This document shows, piece by piece, positions 45,432 to 54,865 of a stretch of DNA of 64,000 nucleotides (position 1 is its first letter; each line of letters begins with the position of its first letter). A program made the translations under genes and the position numbers. Origin of the DNA: Catenovulum sp. 2E275 (GTDB lineage: Bacteria > Pseudomonadota > Gammaproteobacteria > Enterobacterales > Alteromonadaceae); contig NZ_JAOPFU010000007.1 in assembly GCF_025515275.1 (NCBI RefSeq), forward strand, positions 1 through 64,000, read 5' to 3'. The notes under the pieces were generated by a model that was not told the origin of the DNA, made no database searches, and was given only the letters and a program-made list of their open reading frames with translations.

Positions 45432-46330
45432 TTACTGGTTTTTATCGCGTTAAATCGATATACCTGAATTTTTAGCCCTTTACCCGCCATTGCTTCTTTA
45501 AAAATATCAGGCGCAGGTATGTTTTCAATAAATTGGCACTGAGGACAATATTCAGCCACAGTATCAGATAAAAATTGTTGATCTAAATCCGGCGAATTTA
45601 AACACAACATCACTAAGGCCTGATCCTGACAAAATTCGGGTAAGCGGCGAATAATTTTTTTATAGTCACGCTCAATATTAACACTGCCCTTTTGAAAAGC
45701 TGGCGGATCACAAATCACCAAATCGTAAGGTCCATGTTTACGCACCCGACCAAAAGATTTAAACAAATCCACCGCCTCAAACTGAACTATGCTCGGGTCT
45801 TGCTGATTTAATAAATGGTTATCCCGACCCCGTTTAAGTGCAGCTTTGCTCATATCCAAATTCACTATTTTTCTGGCACCGCCAGCATGTGCTGCAATGG
45901 AAAAACCGCAAGTGTAAGCAAATAAATTAAGTACCGCTTTATTCTGGCTTTGTTCCCGCACCCAAGCCCGACCTAAAGCCATATCTAAAAACAAACCATG
46001 ATTTTGTGAACGACCTAAAGTTGCATGATATTTAAGCCCGTTTTCGTTCAGTTGTAATTCACTAATCTCGTCACCCCAAATCACACTGACCGGAGCTTGT
46101 GGTAAATATCTTTGCTGATACTGAATAGATTTAACAAAATCATTAGGTTGGCTAAAAAATGTAACTAATTGCGCCAGCAAATCAGCTTCTATAGCTTTAT
46201 AAGCCGTAATCAAAATAACGGGCGCAAACCAGTCAATGCAAATATGCTCAAATCCGGCATAAGCATGGCCACGACCATGAAATAATCTTTGAGTTTGAGT
46301 AGATTCAGGTAAATTTAAATGCTCTAACAT
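45428..46330 (-). CDS. RlmI-like class I SAM-dependent methyltransferase
   Basis: 300 residues. SAM-binding motif I AVLNLFAYTCGFSIAAHAGG; motif II region VNLDMSKAALKRGRDNHLLN; catalytic/substrate loop LVICDPPAFQKGSV. This is the pattern of the RlmI/RlmK group that methylates 23S rRNA cytosine or guanine. The protein lacks the PUA domain of RlmI (300 versus about 396 residues), so it may be a different member (PF10672-type). The last codons contain the promoter of the next minus-strand gene. Confidence 0.78.
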   Translation of the reverse strand: MLEHLNLPESTQTQRLFHGRGHAYAGFEHICIDWFAPVILITAYKAIEADLLAQLVTFFSQPNDFVKSIQYQQRYLPQAPVSVIWGDEISELQLNENGLKYHATLGRSQNHGLFLDMALGRAWVREQSQNKAVLNLFAYTCGFSIAAHAGGARKIVNLDMSKAALKRGRDNHLLNQQDPSIVQFEAVDLFKSFGRVRKHGPYDLVICDPPAFQKGSVNIERDYKKIIRRLPEFCQDQALVMLCLNSPDLDQQFLSDTVAEYCPQCQFIENIPAPDIFKEAMAGKGLKIQVYRFNAIKTSN

Positions 46331-46491
46331 GAATTTTTATCTTATTTAGTTGTGATTTAACTTTTGCTGCGAGTTTAAAAATTGCGGCGCTATTCTAACA
46401 AACAATGATAGTATTTGTTTTATCATGTTTTGATGTTTGTTTTTTATGCGTGCTTAGCAGGCTAAAAACACCGTTTTTAAGGAGAGAATAA

Positions 46492-46974
46492 ATGACTCAA
46501 TTTTGGAAAAAGCTTTGTACAGCTTTCGCTTTAACCGCAGCGCTGAGCGCTTGTAGCGACAACGAAGTCGGTGATGTTTCACTGGGTTTATTTACCACTA
46601 AAGATATAAAAATTGAAATTTTAAACGATCCAATTGTCACCGGTGTTACTTGTCATATCGCCTCAATTGAAGCTGATTTAAGCTTGGCCGATCCAAGTGA
46701 CAGTTCAATTTCCTGCCGTCAAACAGGTGAAATCACTCCGGCTATGATAGCGCAAATTGATAAAAGTAAATCTGGCAATATTGTTTTTAAAAAATCAAAA
46801 AGTATCTTTTTTAAATCAATGAAAATTCGCCGGATTTACGATCCTAAAAGCCAAACCTTAATGTATGTTTCTTATTCCACTAAAGAAACATCCGGCAGTT
46901 TTAAACATAGTTTATCCACAGTGCCACTTTGGGGTACAGCGGCTTATCAAAAAACCGCTCAAACCCAAATTTAG
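46492..46974 (+). CDS. creA: CreA family lipoprotein-like protein
   Basis: 160 residues. Signal with ALSACSDN near residue 21, a lipobox. The mature part starts VGDVSLGLFTTKDIKIEIL and has DPIVTGVTCHIASIEADLS then LADPSDSSISCRQTGEI, matching CreA closely. Two conserved Cys in the mature region. Periplasmic, function unknown. Start ATG preceded by AAGGAGAG. Confidence 0.88.
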   Translation: MTQFWKKLCTAFALTAALSACSDNEVGDVSLGLFTTKDIKIEILNDPIVTGVTCHIASIEADLSLADPSDSSISCRQTGEITPAMIAQIDKSKSGNIVFKKSKSIFFKSMKIRRIYDPKSQTLMYVSYSTKETSGSFKHSLSTVPLWGTAAYQKTAQTQI

Positions 46975-47058
46975 CAAATAAATAGCTAACTACTTTGTCT
47001 GTTAGCTATGTTAAAATCCGGTGCAGAAAACAGATTATCAGTAAAGAGTAAAACAACA

Positions 47059-47406
47059 ATGACAAGCCAATTCCCAGATGACGAAAGCGGACAAATTTTA
47101 GCTGAAATGGCAGCAGAAGGCATAGATTTAAGCCAACCAATGCAAATTGATTTTTATGCCGCATTTGAGTTTAAAGAAACTGCTGAAGCGGTTTTAGCAA
47201 AGGTAAAACAGTTAGATTTATCCGGTCAGCATTTTGATCAGGTTAACATTCAAAAGCCGGAATTAGGCGGCGGAGTTGAGCTGGTTGCCAGTTTAACCAT
47301 TGTTCCGGATCATCAAACTATCAGCCAAATTGATGAAATTTTCACTGCATGTGTTGAAAGTAATAAAGGCTATTCTGATGGTTGGGGCGCAGAGATTGTT
47401 GCTTAA
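47059..47406 (+). CDS. rraB: Ribonuclease E inhibitor RraB
   Basis: 115 residues from ATG at 47059; a longer frame from 47008 adds a non-homologous 17 residues. Acidic. Motifs ADEGIDLSQPMQIDFYAAF-like (MAAEGIDLSQPMQIDFYAAF), GGGVELVASLTIVPDHQT and GWGAEIVA fit RraB. It binds RNase E and modulates the degradosome; its partner helicases RhlB and DeaD are also in this window, though not linked in operon. Confidence 0.82.
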   Translation: MTSQFPDDESGQILAEMAAEGIDLSQPMQIDFYAAFEFKETAEAVLAKVKQLDLSGQHFDQVNIQKPELGGGVELVASLTIVPDHQTISQIDEIFTACVESNKGYSDGWGAEIVA

Positions 47407-47442
47407 TCTGCTCTATATAAAAGCTAGTATTATTAACAAAGT

Positions 47443-47536
47443 GTTCAATAAGCGTTCAAAACTTTTTATTTATTAAATAAAAATGACATTTAAATAAAGT
47501 TTAACCGAAGTTTATTTTAAGTTTCAGTTAAACTTT
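47443..47536 (+). promoter_or_regulatory. 11-base-phased direct repeats and inverted repeat before the phosphatase gene
   Basis: GTTCA occurs at 47443 and 47454, and AGTTT at 47498, 47509 and 47520, each 11 bases apart. In addition, AAAGTTTAAC (47496-47505) and GTTAAACTTT (47527-47536) form a perfect inverted repeat. Direct repeats spaced 11 bases are the usual footprint of OmpR/PhoB-type regulators. The words themselves are not a canonical Pho box, so regulation by phosphate is only a hypothesis. Confidence 0.4.
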
Positions 47537-47614
47537 GTTTTTAGCTGTCCTGTTTTTTATTTTATTTGCTCTACCTAATCGGAAACTTTAACTAATAACG
47601 ATAGGAAGACAAAT

Positions 47615-49744
47615 ATGCCCTCTTCAATTTTCAAGAAAAAACACTTAACTCAAGCTATTTTAGTTGGGTTAGTGGTTAATTTAACTGCATGTGAAATTAG
47701 CTTGGAAGACGATGATACTAATACAGATCAACAACAAGTTAATAAACCTTTAATACCAACAGGCTTGGGTGCTGAGCACCAAGTAGATGCTCCAGACTCG
47801 GTATATCCTCGTCCAACAGTTTTAAACGCAGAAAATAATGCTAATTCTGATTACAGATATAATATTAATGAAAACCCAATTGCTCATATCTTAAATGGGA
47901 TTAATGATATCTGGTATGGTACTGCTGAAGGTTATCAACAAAATGCCAGCGGAAATGGCCCCGATCAATATGTTGAAAACCCAATAATTGACGCTGATGC
48001 ATGGCAACATAATATTCAATATGTTGTTGATGTTACAAACAACCGTAGTGATGAACAAACCATTTCTGCTTTTTTAGATGACAGACGCAGTAAGAATTAC
48101 AGCGTAATTGATGGTTATGGTCCACTAACTGAAGATTATGTTGCAAACTCAGGTGCTTATGTTGAATTGAATGAGCCAACATTAGCTCAAGTATTAGAAG
48201 ATGAACATTATTTACCTGACCACAATGATAATATTATTTATGCAGGCAGTGCGGATACTGAGCTGGGAGCCATTTATCAACTAGTTTTTGATTTCCGCCA
48301 AGCGTCTCCTGCATCAACCAGTGCATCAAAATATATTTATTCCACTCCTAGACCTTGGAGAATGAATGATAGTGGTGCCGTTGAATTTACTGGAACAGAA
48401 AAAGCCTACTCTTGTACCACCCCCTCGGGAGATACAGGCGAATATATAGTTGATACATATACAACAAATGTAAAAGTTGTCCCAGGATTAATTTGTGCGC
48501 GCCGTATGCATAGCGACAGCTACGTACAAAAAGGTTTATATACAGATGAAACTGAAAATCGCCGTAAAGACGGTGGTTACCCAAGTGGCCATACCAATGC
48601 TGGTTATTTAGCTGCATTTGCTTATGCTTACGCTTTGCCGCAAAGATATTCAGAAATGTTAACGAGGGCTTCTCAATTAGGTGAAAGCCGAATTTTAGCA
48701 GGCATGCATTCGCCCGTTGACGTTATAGGTGGCCGAATCCATGCAACAGCTGTGGCTGCATTTGGTTTAAGCCAGTCTCATATTTATGCTGATGCCCAAG
48801 CGGCTTATCAAAAAGCTCAATCTTATTTTGGTGAGAAGGCACAAGCAGTAGGTATGAGCTTATATGAATACGCTCACCAAAATGTTGAAGAGCCAGCAGG
48901 ATTAATCAATGGCGACAAAGTCCGAACATCGGTTTATAACAATAATGATTGGGCAGATCATGATGCAAATAAAGCATTATACCGCTCAAGATTAACTTAT
49001 GGCTTTACTCAAGATCCACAAAAAGCTGGGCAAGATCCAATTGTCCCTGCAGGTGCGGAACTCCTGCTTGAATCTCGTCAACCTTATTTAACAGCGGCAC
49101 AGCGTCGTTCAGTGCTATATACCACAGAAATTGATTCCGGATATCCGATTTTAGACAACACCAATGGCTGGGGACGAATTGATTTAGTAACCGCTGCTGA
49201 TGGCTACGGTGCATTTTTAGGTGATGTTACTGTAATTATGGATGCTAGCGAAGGAGGATTTAGTGAGCATGACTGGTGGCGTAATGATATTTCTGGCGCA
49301 GGAATGTTAACTAAAGCGGGTTCAGGCATGTTAACTTTAACTGGCGATAATAGTTACTCTGGCGGCACTGTATTAAAATACGGCACACTTGAAGCTGAAT
49401 CGCCAACTGCATTTGGCAATGGAGACGTTTATCAGCAAGGGGGGACTTTGATGGTTGATTCACAAGGTTCGCTTAGTGTTAATCAACTAACGATTGATGC
49501 TGGTCAATTACACTTAATAATGGATGCAGACCAAAGCCAGATCATTGCTCAAAACACGGTTTATCTCGAAAATGCCGATTTAGTCATTGATTTTACCAAC
49601 TTTCCGATTGAATCTGGCACTCAAATTACATTAATTTCGGGCGCCCAAATTGCCGGTGAATTTAATCAGGTAACAGCACAGGGCTACAGCGTGAGCTTAC
49701 AATATACAGATACTCAGGTTATTGCGACTGTAAGCACCAATTAA
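47615..49744 (+). CDS. Class A non-specific acid phosphatase lipoprotein with PATR-type C-terminal repeat
   Basis: 709 residues. Lipoprotein signal ending in NLTACEI (Cys about residue 26), an acidic linker (EDDDTNTDQQQ), and a PAP2/acid phosphatase domain. All three phosphatase signature parts are present: KYIYSTPRP (Lys about 239), PSGHTNAGY (about 323) and SRILAGMHSPVD (about 358), which is KX6RP-PSGH-SRX5HX3D. A C-terminal segment (about 558-600) carries an autotransporter-associated beta repeat (LTKAGSGMLTLTGDNSYSGG) followed by a beta-rich region to the end. No barrel domain. Most likely a surface or periplasmic enzyme that frees phosphate from organic esters; it faces a TonB receptor locus. 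Confidence 0.85.
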   Translation: MPSSIFKKKHLTQAILVGLVVNLTACEISLEDDDTNTDQQQVNKPLIPTGLGAEHQVDAPDSVYPRPTVLNAENNANSDYRYNINENPIAHILNGINDIWYGTAEGYQQNASGNGPDQYVENPIIDADAWQHNIQYVVDVTNNRSDEQTISAFLDDRRSKNYSVIDGYGPLTEDYVANSGAYVELNEPTLAQVLEDEHYLPDHNDNIIYAGSADTELGAIYQLVFDFRQASPASTSASKYIYSTPRPWRMNDSGAVEFTGTEKAYSCTTPSGDTGEYIVDTYTTNVKVVPGLICARRMHSDSYVQKGLYTDETENRRKDGGYPSGHTNAGYLAAFAYAYALPQRYSEMLTRASQLGESRILAGMHSPVDVIGGRIHATAVAAFGLSQSHIYADAQAAYQKAQSYFGEKAQAVGMSLYEYAHQNVEEPAGLINGDKVRTSVYNNNDWADHDANKALYRSRLTYGFTQDPQKAGQDPIVPAGAELLLESRQPYLTAAQRRSVLYTTEIDSGYPILDNTNGWGRIDLVTAADGYGAFLGDVTVIMDASEGGFSEHDWWRNDISGAGMLTKAGSGMLTLTGDNSYSGGTVLKYGTLEAESPTAFGNGDVYQQGGTLMVDSQGSLSVNQLTIDAGQLHLIMDADQSQIIAQNTVYLENADLVIDFTNFPIESGTQITLISGAQIAGEFNQVTAQGYSVSLQYTDTQVIATVSTN

Positions 49745-49792
49745 TTTAAAAGTTTTTTGATAGAACTCAACCTTAAAACTTTTAAGGTTTTC

Positions 49793-49823
49793 AATAAGCC
49801 TGAAATTTTTATTCAGGCTTATT
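49793..49823. terminator. Terminator between convergent genes
   Basis: AATAAGCCTGAA - ATTTTTA - TTCAGGCTTATT: perfect inverted repeat, 49 bases after the phosphatase stop and 6 bases before the receptor stop; works from both directions. Confidence 0.8.
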
Positions 49824-49828
49824 TATCT

Positions 49829-52702
49829 TTAAAAACCAAACTGAATACCAACACTAAAAGTGCGACCATAGTAAGAGTAGTTAGTAAAATATCCGTTTAA
49901 AACATATTCACTTTCAGATTGATTAAGTAAATTGGTGCCTTCAATAAATAAATTAGCTTTATCATTTAACTGATAACTGATTCGGCTACCTAAAAAGCCA
50001 AAATGATTTTTATATCGAGCTGGTTGATTGCTTTGAGAAATTTCCAGCAGAATATCACTGGTATAATTATAATTAGCTCGAAAAGCCCATTGGTTAAATA
50101 GGTAAAACAACTCTGCATTAAAAGTATTCTTAGCTACACCCGCTAGCTCGTTATTAATAGTCTGTTGTGGGTAAATATATTGAGCATTTGAAGCAGTTAA
50201 AGTTAGGTTGAGGCTAAAACCTAATTCGCTATTTTCAGTTAATAGATCATAAAAACTTTGCTGCGCAATCAACTCTATCCCTTTAACCTCTGCTTCTGCG
50301 CCATTACTGGTCGATTCAACCCAATAATTATCACCATCGAATTCAGCGTTAAAATAAGCTGGTTGTACAAAATTTTTTAATTGTTTGATAAATCCATTCA
50401 CGCCGTAATAGCGATTACCTAAGCCATAATAGTGTAATCCAAAATCAATTTGCCATGCCTGAGTGGGCTTTAAATAAGGGTTACCTTTTATTGCTGTTTT
50501 AATATCACCAGAGTTAAAAGTTAAGCGAGGTGATAAGTCTGGTAAATCAGGGTGACTTAATGTTTTAGCCAGAGCAACGCGCCACTGCCAATTATTATCA
50601 ATTGCAAAAACCAAATTTAAAGCAGGTAATAAATTCTGGTATTGGTTATTAAATTTAACTGCTAGCGCCTTATTCTGCATCGAATTCAAATGATATCCCT
50701 GACTAATAACACTTGAACTGCTAGCCCTTAGCCCTAAATTACCCCAGAGGCGACTATATTCAAATTCAACCTGAGCAAAACCACTATAATTTTTTTCGGT
50801 GATATGGTAAGAATTAGCTAAATCTGCAGGTAGTGATTCACTTTGTTTTAAAGCAATTAAGTCAATATTTTGCCAAAATGTCTGGGTGTCAGGTAGCAAC
50901 CATAAGTCGGGTAAACTCGTGTTAGCCTCAGCTAAAAAGTGTGCTTTTTGCAGGTTAAAATAATCAGCTGAAAAATACTGACCTTCAATTCCGTTACTAA
51001 TAATACGGTCTCGTCTTTGATAAAACCGGCTGTGCCAGTTGTATTCAATACCAAACTTAATTTCATCGATAAAATAATTATCTATATTTTTTATGAGTTT
51101 TAGCGACACTGTATTTTGAGAATCATTAATTTTATTCAAACGCCATTCCAGTCGCCTACCAGGAAACATAGTTGGGTCAGTTAAATCAAGAGATTTATAT
51201 TCTATTATCGGTAATTTTTGTCCATTTCCTCGGGGGTAAATAAAGCTAAATTCTACCGAATTGTCCAACCTTAGCCGAGTTCTTTGAATTGGCTCATCAT
51301 TAATACTTTCGGCTTTAGAAGATGCAAAATCAGTAAATAATAGCCATGAGTTTAGCTCGGTTTTATATTGTAAAGAAAAAGTATTTACTGTATCCAACAT
51401 ACCTGCGGTTTCAGCACTTATTTGCACACTACCTTTTGTTGTATTTCCTTGATTTAAAACTTGCTGCTCAAATCCCAAGGAGTCAGATTCGAGTAAATCA
51501 AACTGATAATCTGCACTATAAGCAAATTCTTGATAATCAATATCTTTATGTAAAGATAACCAATTGAAATGCAGGCTAGACTGGCTAAATTGCCAAAATG
51601 CACTTGTGTTTATACCCCAGTTTTCCCTTTGCTCAAACTCCAGAGTTGGCCGTAAAGTTGCAGCATAAACAATAGGTTCTGCTAAAAAATCTGTTTGTTC
51701 AATTATATTCCAGTCAAATGATAAAGCTCTATCTTGTCTAATTGAGCGCTTCGAATAAGCTAAAGAAAAGGATACACCAGCATTTTCTTGTGAATTGAGC
51801 CAGTTTGTCCATAAAGAAAACCTTGGATTTAACTGATCGGTTAGCTCTGACTGACTTACCGAAAACTTCACCTTATTTTGAGCCCATCTGCTACCAACCG
51901 GAGTAAAAGTTTTAAGATCGACTGTGGCGCCTATCGAACTATAAGCTTGCTCTGCAACCGGGGTTTTATTTATTGATACAGACTCAATCAATTCAGCAGG
52001 CAAGATATCATAATGGAACCTACGACCATATTGAGTTGAAGTTCGAACATTTTCATTACTAGCAATCCGATGTCCGTTAATAGTTAAATGGTTAAACTGG
52101 CTAGGTAAACCTCGTACACTGACAAATAGAGCTTCACCTCGGTCACGTTCTACTGATACCCCCGGCATTCGATTAAGCGCATCAGCTAAATTAAGTGCCG
52201 GAAATTGATCCATTTCAGAAGCCAGAATAATATCTTTGTTTTGTGCCGATACTTGCTTTTGTTTTAATGCCTGTTTAACACTATCAGCATAGCTAGCAAC
52301 AACCGTAACTTCTTCCATTAATGTTTTTTGTTTTGTTAACTGTTGCACTGGTGTAATAGTGACGTCAAGTTCAGGTGGGACCTTATGTTGGATGACCCAA
52401 GCGCCGTTTAATTTAACAGCCTCAAATTCTGTATTATTCAATAGAATGGAAAGTGCATCCGCAATTGAAAAAACACCGTTTAATGCTTCAGCATTTACTG
52501 AGTTAAGCTGGATAGGATCGAAAATAATTGCTTGCTTTGTTTGTCTTGCAAATACTAATAACGCTTTCCCTAAGTGCTGGCTTTGTATATTTAAGTTAAA
52601 TTTATTTACTTGATTGTTTGCATAAACCGGTACTGAAAAATTAAAACAGTAAATAAATACAAAACAACCAAGCCAATTAATTTTCAACACTTTGTTGTTC
52701 AT
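49829..52702 (-). CDS. TonB-dependent receptor with STN signalling domain (FecA-like)
   Basis: 957 residues. Signal peptide to VYANN (about residue 29), STN domain (about 34-110: FNLNIQSQHLGKALLVFARQ and ALSILLNNTEFEAVKLNGAW), plug domain (QFPALNLADALNRMPGVSVE, VRGLPSQFNHLTINGHRIAS, YDILPAELIESVSINKTPVA), and a long barrel ending SVGIQFGF. It resembles the Caulobacter-type receptors used for large or sugar-like substrates. The STN domain means it signals through the FecR-like anti-sigma factor just upstream, in the manner of FecA. It overlaps the FecR gene by 26 bases. Ligand unknown; the phosphatase gene faces it. Confidence 0.92.
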   Translation of the reverse strand: MNNKVLKINWLGCFVFIYCFNFSVPVYANNQVNKFNLNIQSQHLGKALLVFARQTKQAIIFDPIQLNSVNAEALNGVFSIADALSILLNNTEFEAVKLNGAWVIQHKVPPELDVTITPVQQLTKQKTLMEEVTVVASYADSVKQALKQKQVSAQNKDIILASEMDQFPALNLADALNRMPGVSVERDRGEALFVSVRGLPSQFNHLTINGHRIASNENVRTSTQYGRRFHYDILPAELIESVSINKTPVAEQAYSSIGATVDLKTFTPVGSRWAQNKVKFSVSQSELTDQLNPRFSLWTNWLNSQENAGVSFSLAYSKRSIRQDRALSFDWNIIEQTDFLAEPIVYAATLRPTLEFEQRENWGINTSAFWQFSQSSLHFNWLSLHKDIDYQEFAYSADYQFDLLESDSLGFEQQVLNQGNTTKGSVQISAETAGMLDTVNTFSLQYKTELNSWLLFTDFASSKAESINDEPIQRTRLRLDNSVEFSFIYPRGNGQKLPIIEYKSLDLTDPTMFPGRRLEWRLNKINDSQNTVSLKLIKNIDNYFIDEIKFGIEYNWHSRFYQRRDRIISNGIEGQYFSADYFNLQKAHFLAEANTSLPDLWLLPDTQTFWQNIDLIALKQSESLPADLANSYHITEKNYSGFAQVEFEYSRLWGNLGLRASSSSVISQGYHLNSMQNKALAVKFNNQYQNLLPALNLVFAIDNNWQWRVALAKTLSHPDLPDLSPRLTFNSGDIKTAIKGNPYLKPTQAWQIDFGLHYYGLGNRYYGVNGFIKQLKNFVQPAYFNAEFDGDNYWVESTSNGAEAEVKGIELIAQQSFYDLLTENSELGFSLNLTLTASNAQYIYPQQTINNELAGVAKNTFNAELFYLFNQWAFRANYNYTSDILLEISQSNQPARYKNHFGFLGSRISYQLNDKANLFIEGTNLLNQSESEYVLNGYFTNYSYYGRTFSVGIQFGF

Positions 52703-53660
52703 TATTTGGAGTCAGGTAAATATAATCTGATTCAGAATTTAAACTTAATACATAAGCCTGAGTTAACATAGCTAAACTTTGTTGAGTTTGTTTAAACGGA
52801 AAACGTCCAGCAACTCTTATTTTTTCAAGCTTAGGAGCAATTACAATTGGCTTATCTGAGTATCGATTTAAATGTTCAACTAAATAACCGAGCGGCTCAT
52901 TATTGAGTTCTAACCAACCATAGCGCCAATCAACGATATGCTCGAATGTTTCAATATCAGATAACTGATTGTTAGCAATCTTGATGCGCTCTCCCGCCTT
53001 TAATAAACTGGTATGCCCATTCTCAGCAGCCCTAACCTCCACAGCTCCCTCATACACACTAACCAGAGTAAAGTTTCGATTACGCTCAACATGAAACTCA
53101 GTACCAACAGCTACAACTCTTGCGGCCCCGATATTCACTTGAAACGGTCGGGTCTTATCTTTCGCAACCGAAAAATAAGCTAACCCCTGTTTTAATTTAA
53201 TCAACCGTATATCCTGCTGCAAACTCACATCTAACTGACTATCAGCTCCAACATCGATTACACTGCCATCATTTAAGACTGAAGTTTTATTTTGAGCAAT
53301 CTGAGTAACAAACTGGTACTGTGTTTCAACATCCTGTATGGGTTGAACCTGCCAAAAATTAACACTAAGCGCTAACACACAAATTGCCAATACAGGAGCT
53401 ACTAACCATTTTTTAGTTGTAATATAGTGCTGAATAGAAAATGTATTTTGCTGTCGAATATTATTTACAGCTTGAGTTAACTGCGGACTATTCCAACTAA
53501 CTAACATCGCCGTCATTACTTTCTGATTGTTTGGGGATTGTTTAAGCCAGTTGTAAAAGCGACGCTTGCTCAAACTATCTAATTCTCCATCAGACAGTTT
53601 ATCTAACCATTCGGCTGCTTGATGGTAAATTTGATATTCCGTTGGTTCGTTGTGATTCAT
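52677..53660 (-). CDS. FecR-type anti-sigma/sigma regulator
   Basis: 327 residues, single membrane helix (WLVAPVLAICVLALSVNFW, about 86-104). N-terminal cytoplasmic helical part (EYQIYHQAAEWLDKLSDGEL, DUF4880-like) that binds the sigma factor, then a periplasmic FecR domain (QFVTQIAQNKTSVLNDGSVI; GTEFHVERNRNFTLVSVYEG; VDWRYGWLELNNEPLGYLVE). It connects the receptor to the sigma factor. 11 bases from the sigma gene stop. Confidence 0.9.
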   Translation of the reverse strand: MNHNEPTEYQIYHQAAEWLDKLSDGELDSLSKRRFYNWLKQSPNNQKVMTAMLVSWNSPQLTQAVNNIRQQNTFSIQHYITTKKWLVAPVLAICVLALSVNFWQVQPIQDVETQYQFVTQIAQNKTSVLNDGSVIDVGADSQLDVSLQQDIRLIKLKQGLAYFSVAKDKTRPFQVNIGAARVVAVGTEFHVERNRNFTLVSVYEGAVEVRAAENGHTSLLKAGERIKIANNQLSDIETFEHIVDWRYGWLELNNEPLGYLVEHLNRYSDKPIVIAPKLEKIRVAGRFPFKQTQQSLAMLTQAYVLSLNSESDYIYLTPNNEQQSVEN

Positions 53661-53671
53661 CTGGCCCCCAA

Positions 53672-54160
53672 TTACAAATAAGTATCTATATGGCTTTGAA
53701 TATCAGCCATAGCACGAGTTAAATGCTTTGATACTGCAGCCTCAGATAAATTAAGTTTAAGCGCAATTTGTTGCCGACTTTCTCCCTGAATTCTCCTTAA
53801 TGTAAAAACTTCACGCCGTAGCGTAGGCATTTGCAATAAACTTTGTTCAATCAATTTCATTTTTTGTTCACTGGCCAGCGTATCTTCTGGTGATGGTTGG
53901 CTACATTCAGTGTCTTCTAACACCTCAAATACGCCAATTTTATTTTTAATGAGTAGACTTTTGGCAATCTGAATAACATAAGCTATCGGATTATTAATCT
54001 GAGTTTGTTTAGCTTGCTCTAATACCCGCACGACTGATTCTTGATAAATATCCGCTGCTTCGTCAGGGTTATCCGCATGTCGATTTAAATAACGAGTGAG
54101 TTGCTGTTCAAATGAGTGAGTCGTGACTAAATTATCAAAAGAAGATTTTAATTTATTCAT
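53672..54160 (-). CDS. ECF sigma factor (FecI-like)
   Basis: 162 residues. Sigma70 region 2 (RYLNRHADNPDEAADIYQES; NPIAYVIQIAKSLLIKN) and region 4 (TLRREVFTLRRIQGESRQQI; LNLSEAAVSKHLTRAMADIQ). Small ECF type without extra domains. First gene of the sigma-FecR-receptor operon. Likely activates its own receptor operon and perhaps the phosphatase. Confidence 0.9.
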   Translation of the reverse strand: MNKLKSSFDNLVTTHSFEQQLTRYLNRHADNPDEAADIYQESVVRVLEQAKQTQINNPIAYVIQIAKSLLIKNKIGVFEVLEDTECSQPSPEDTLASEQKMKLIEQSLLQMPTLRREVFTLRRIQGESRQQIALKLNLSEAAVSKHLTRAMADIQSHIDTYL

Positions 54161-54413
54161 ACTGGCATAACTTGCCTTTTTACCAAGCTTAGCCGACCTA
54201 TTCTAAGGGAAATATATGACATATTTTTGTCAATATTGGATAAAACTATACTATCTTAGTTTTGCTGACCTTTTAGACTCGAGTATCCAATTAGATGCTC
54301 GGGGGGCTTACAATATCATGACACCAACATTCCTAAATGCTTCTAATACCAAGAAAGTAAACCGTTACAGTTTTTAATAAAAATATAATACAGCTAAATT
54401 AAGAGGAATTTAA

Positions 54414-54719
54414 AGACAGTTCAGATACTTACAAAAACACTTAGAATTATTAAAAATTGTAGACTACAACCCACAGCAAACCGGAAACGTCTATTTTGGC
54501 GCTTGGGGTGAAATAGAAAATGATGATAGTAAAACCTTAAAATTCAGAATCGTCGGCCTGGATGAAATTTACGGCAGCAAAGATTATTCATCTATCGACT
54601 CCCCGATGTCCCGAGCCCTACTCGGCAAACAAATAGATGATGAAGCCATAGTACAAACACCCGAAGGCAAAAAAGTCTGGTATATCAATGCAATTAGTTA
54701 TGATATAGAGATTAAATAA
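54414..54719 (+). pseudogene. greB: greB remnant (C-terminal fragment of transcription elongation factor GreB)
   Basis: Reading in one frame from 54414, the 101 residues include RYLQKHLELLKIVDYNPQQT, VYFGAWGEIENDDSKTLKF, RIVGLDEIYGSKDYSSIDSP, MSRALLGKQIDDEAIVQTPE and KVWYINAISYDIEIK. This matches GreB from about residue 62 to the end. A TAA stop lies in frame immediately before it and no start codon precedes it. So the coiled-coil N-terminal half is missing. It is a decayed or truncated copy; a functional greB would have to be elsewhere. Confidence 0.85.
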
Positions 54720-54802
54720 ATTTGCGTTAGAAATAAGTGATGACGAGTCAAATTAGTCACCATTTATTCATAACTTTAGCGTTTACCATAGAGCACTAAA
54801 AA

Positions 54803-54830
54803 CAAAAAAACCTAACAAAAGTTAGGCTTT
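54803..54830 (-). terminator. Terminator after yicC
   Basis: CCTAAC-AAAA-GTTAGG (54811-54826), flanked by an A run on its left that gives TTTTTTT on the minus strand, about 37 bases beyond the yicC stop. The plus-strand side is followed by CTTTTCAG. Confidence 0.75.
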
Positions 54831-54865
54831 TCAGTATGTTGAAAATATTTAAATTCAATAAAATA

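Noticed and set aside
46397-46441. AACAAACA/TGTTTGTT inverted repeat upstream of creA
   Set aside because: Arms are short, AT-rich and not centred with the inner ATGATA/TATCAT pair, so it is too weak to call as an operator.
47540-47560. Canonical Pho box (CTGTCC/TGACAT words near the phosphatase)
   Set aside because: Words are not arranged as the 7-base direct repeats of a Pho box; the 11-base-phased repeats are reported instead as a weaker hypothesis.
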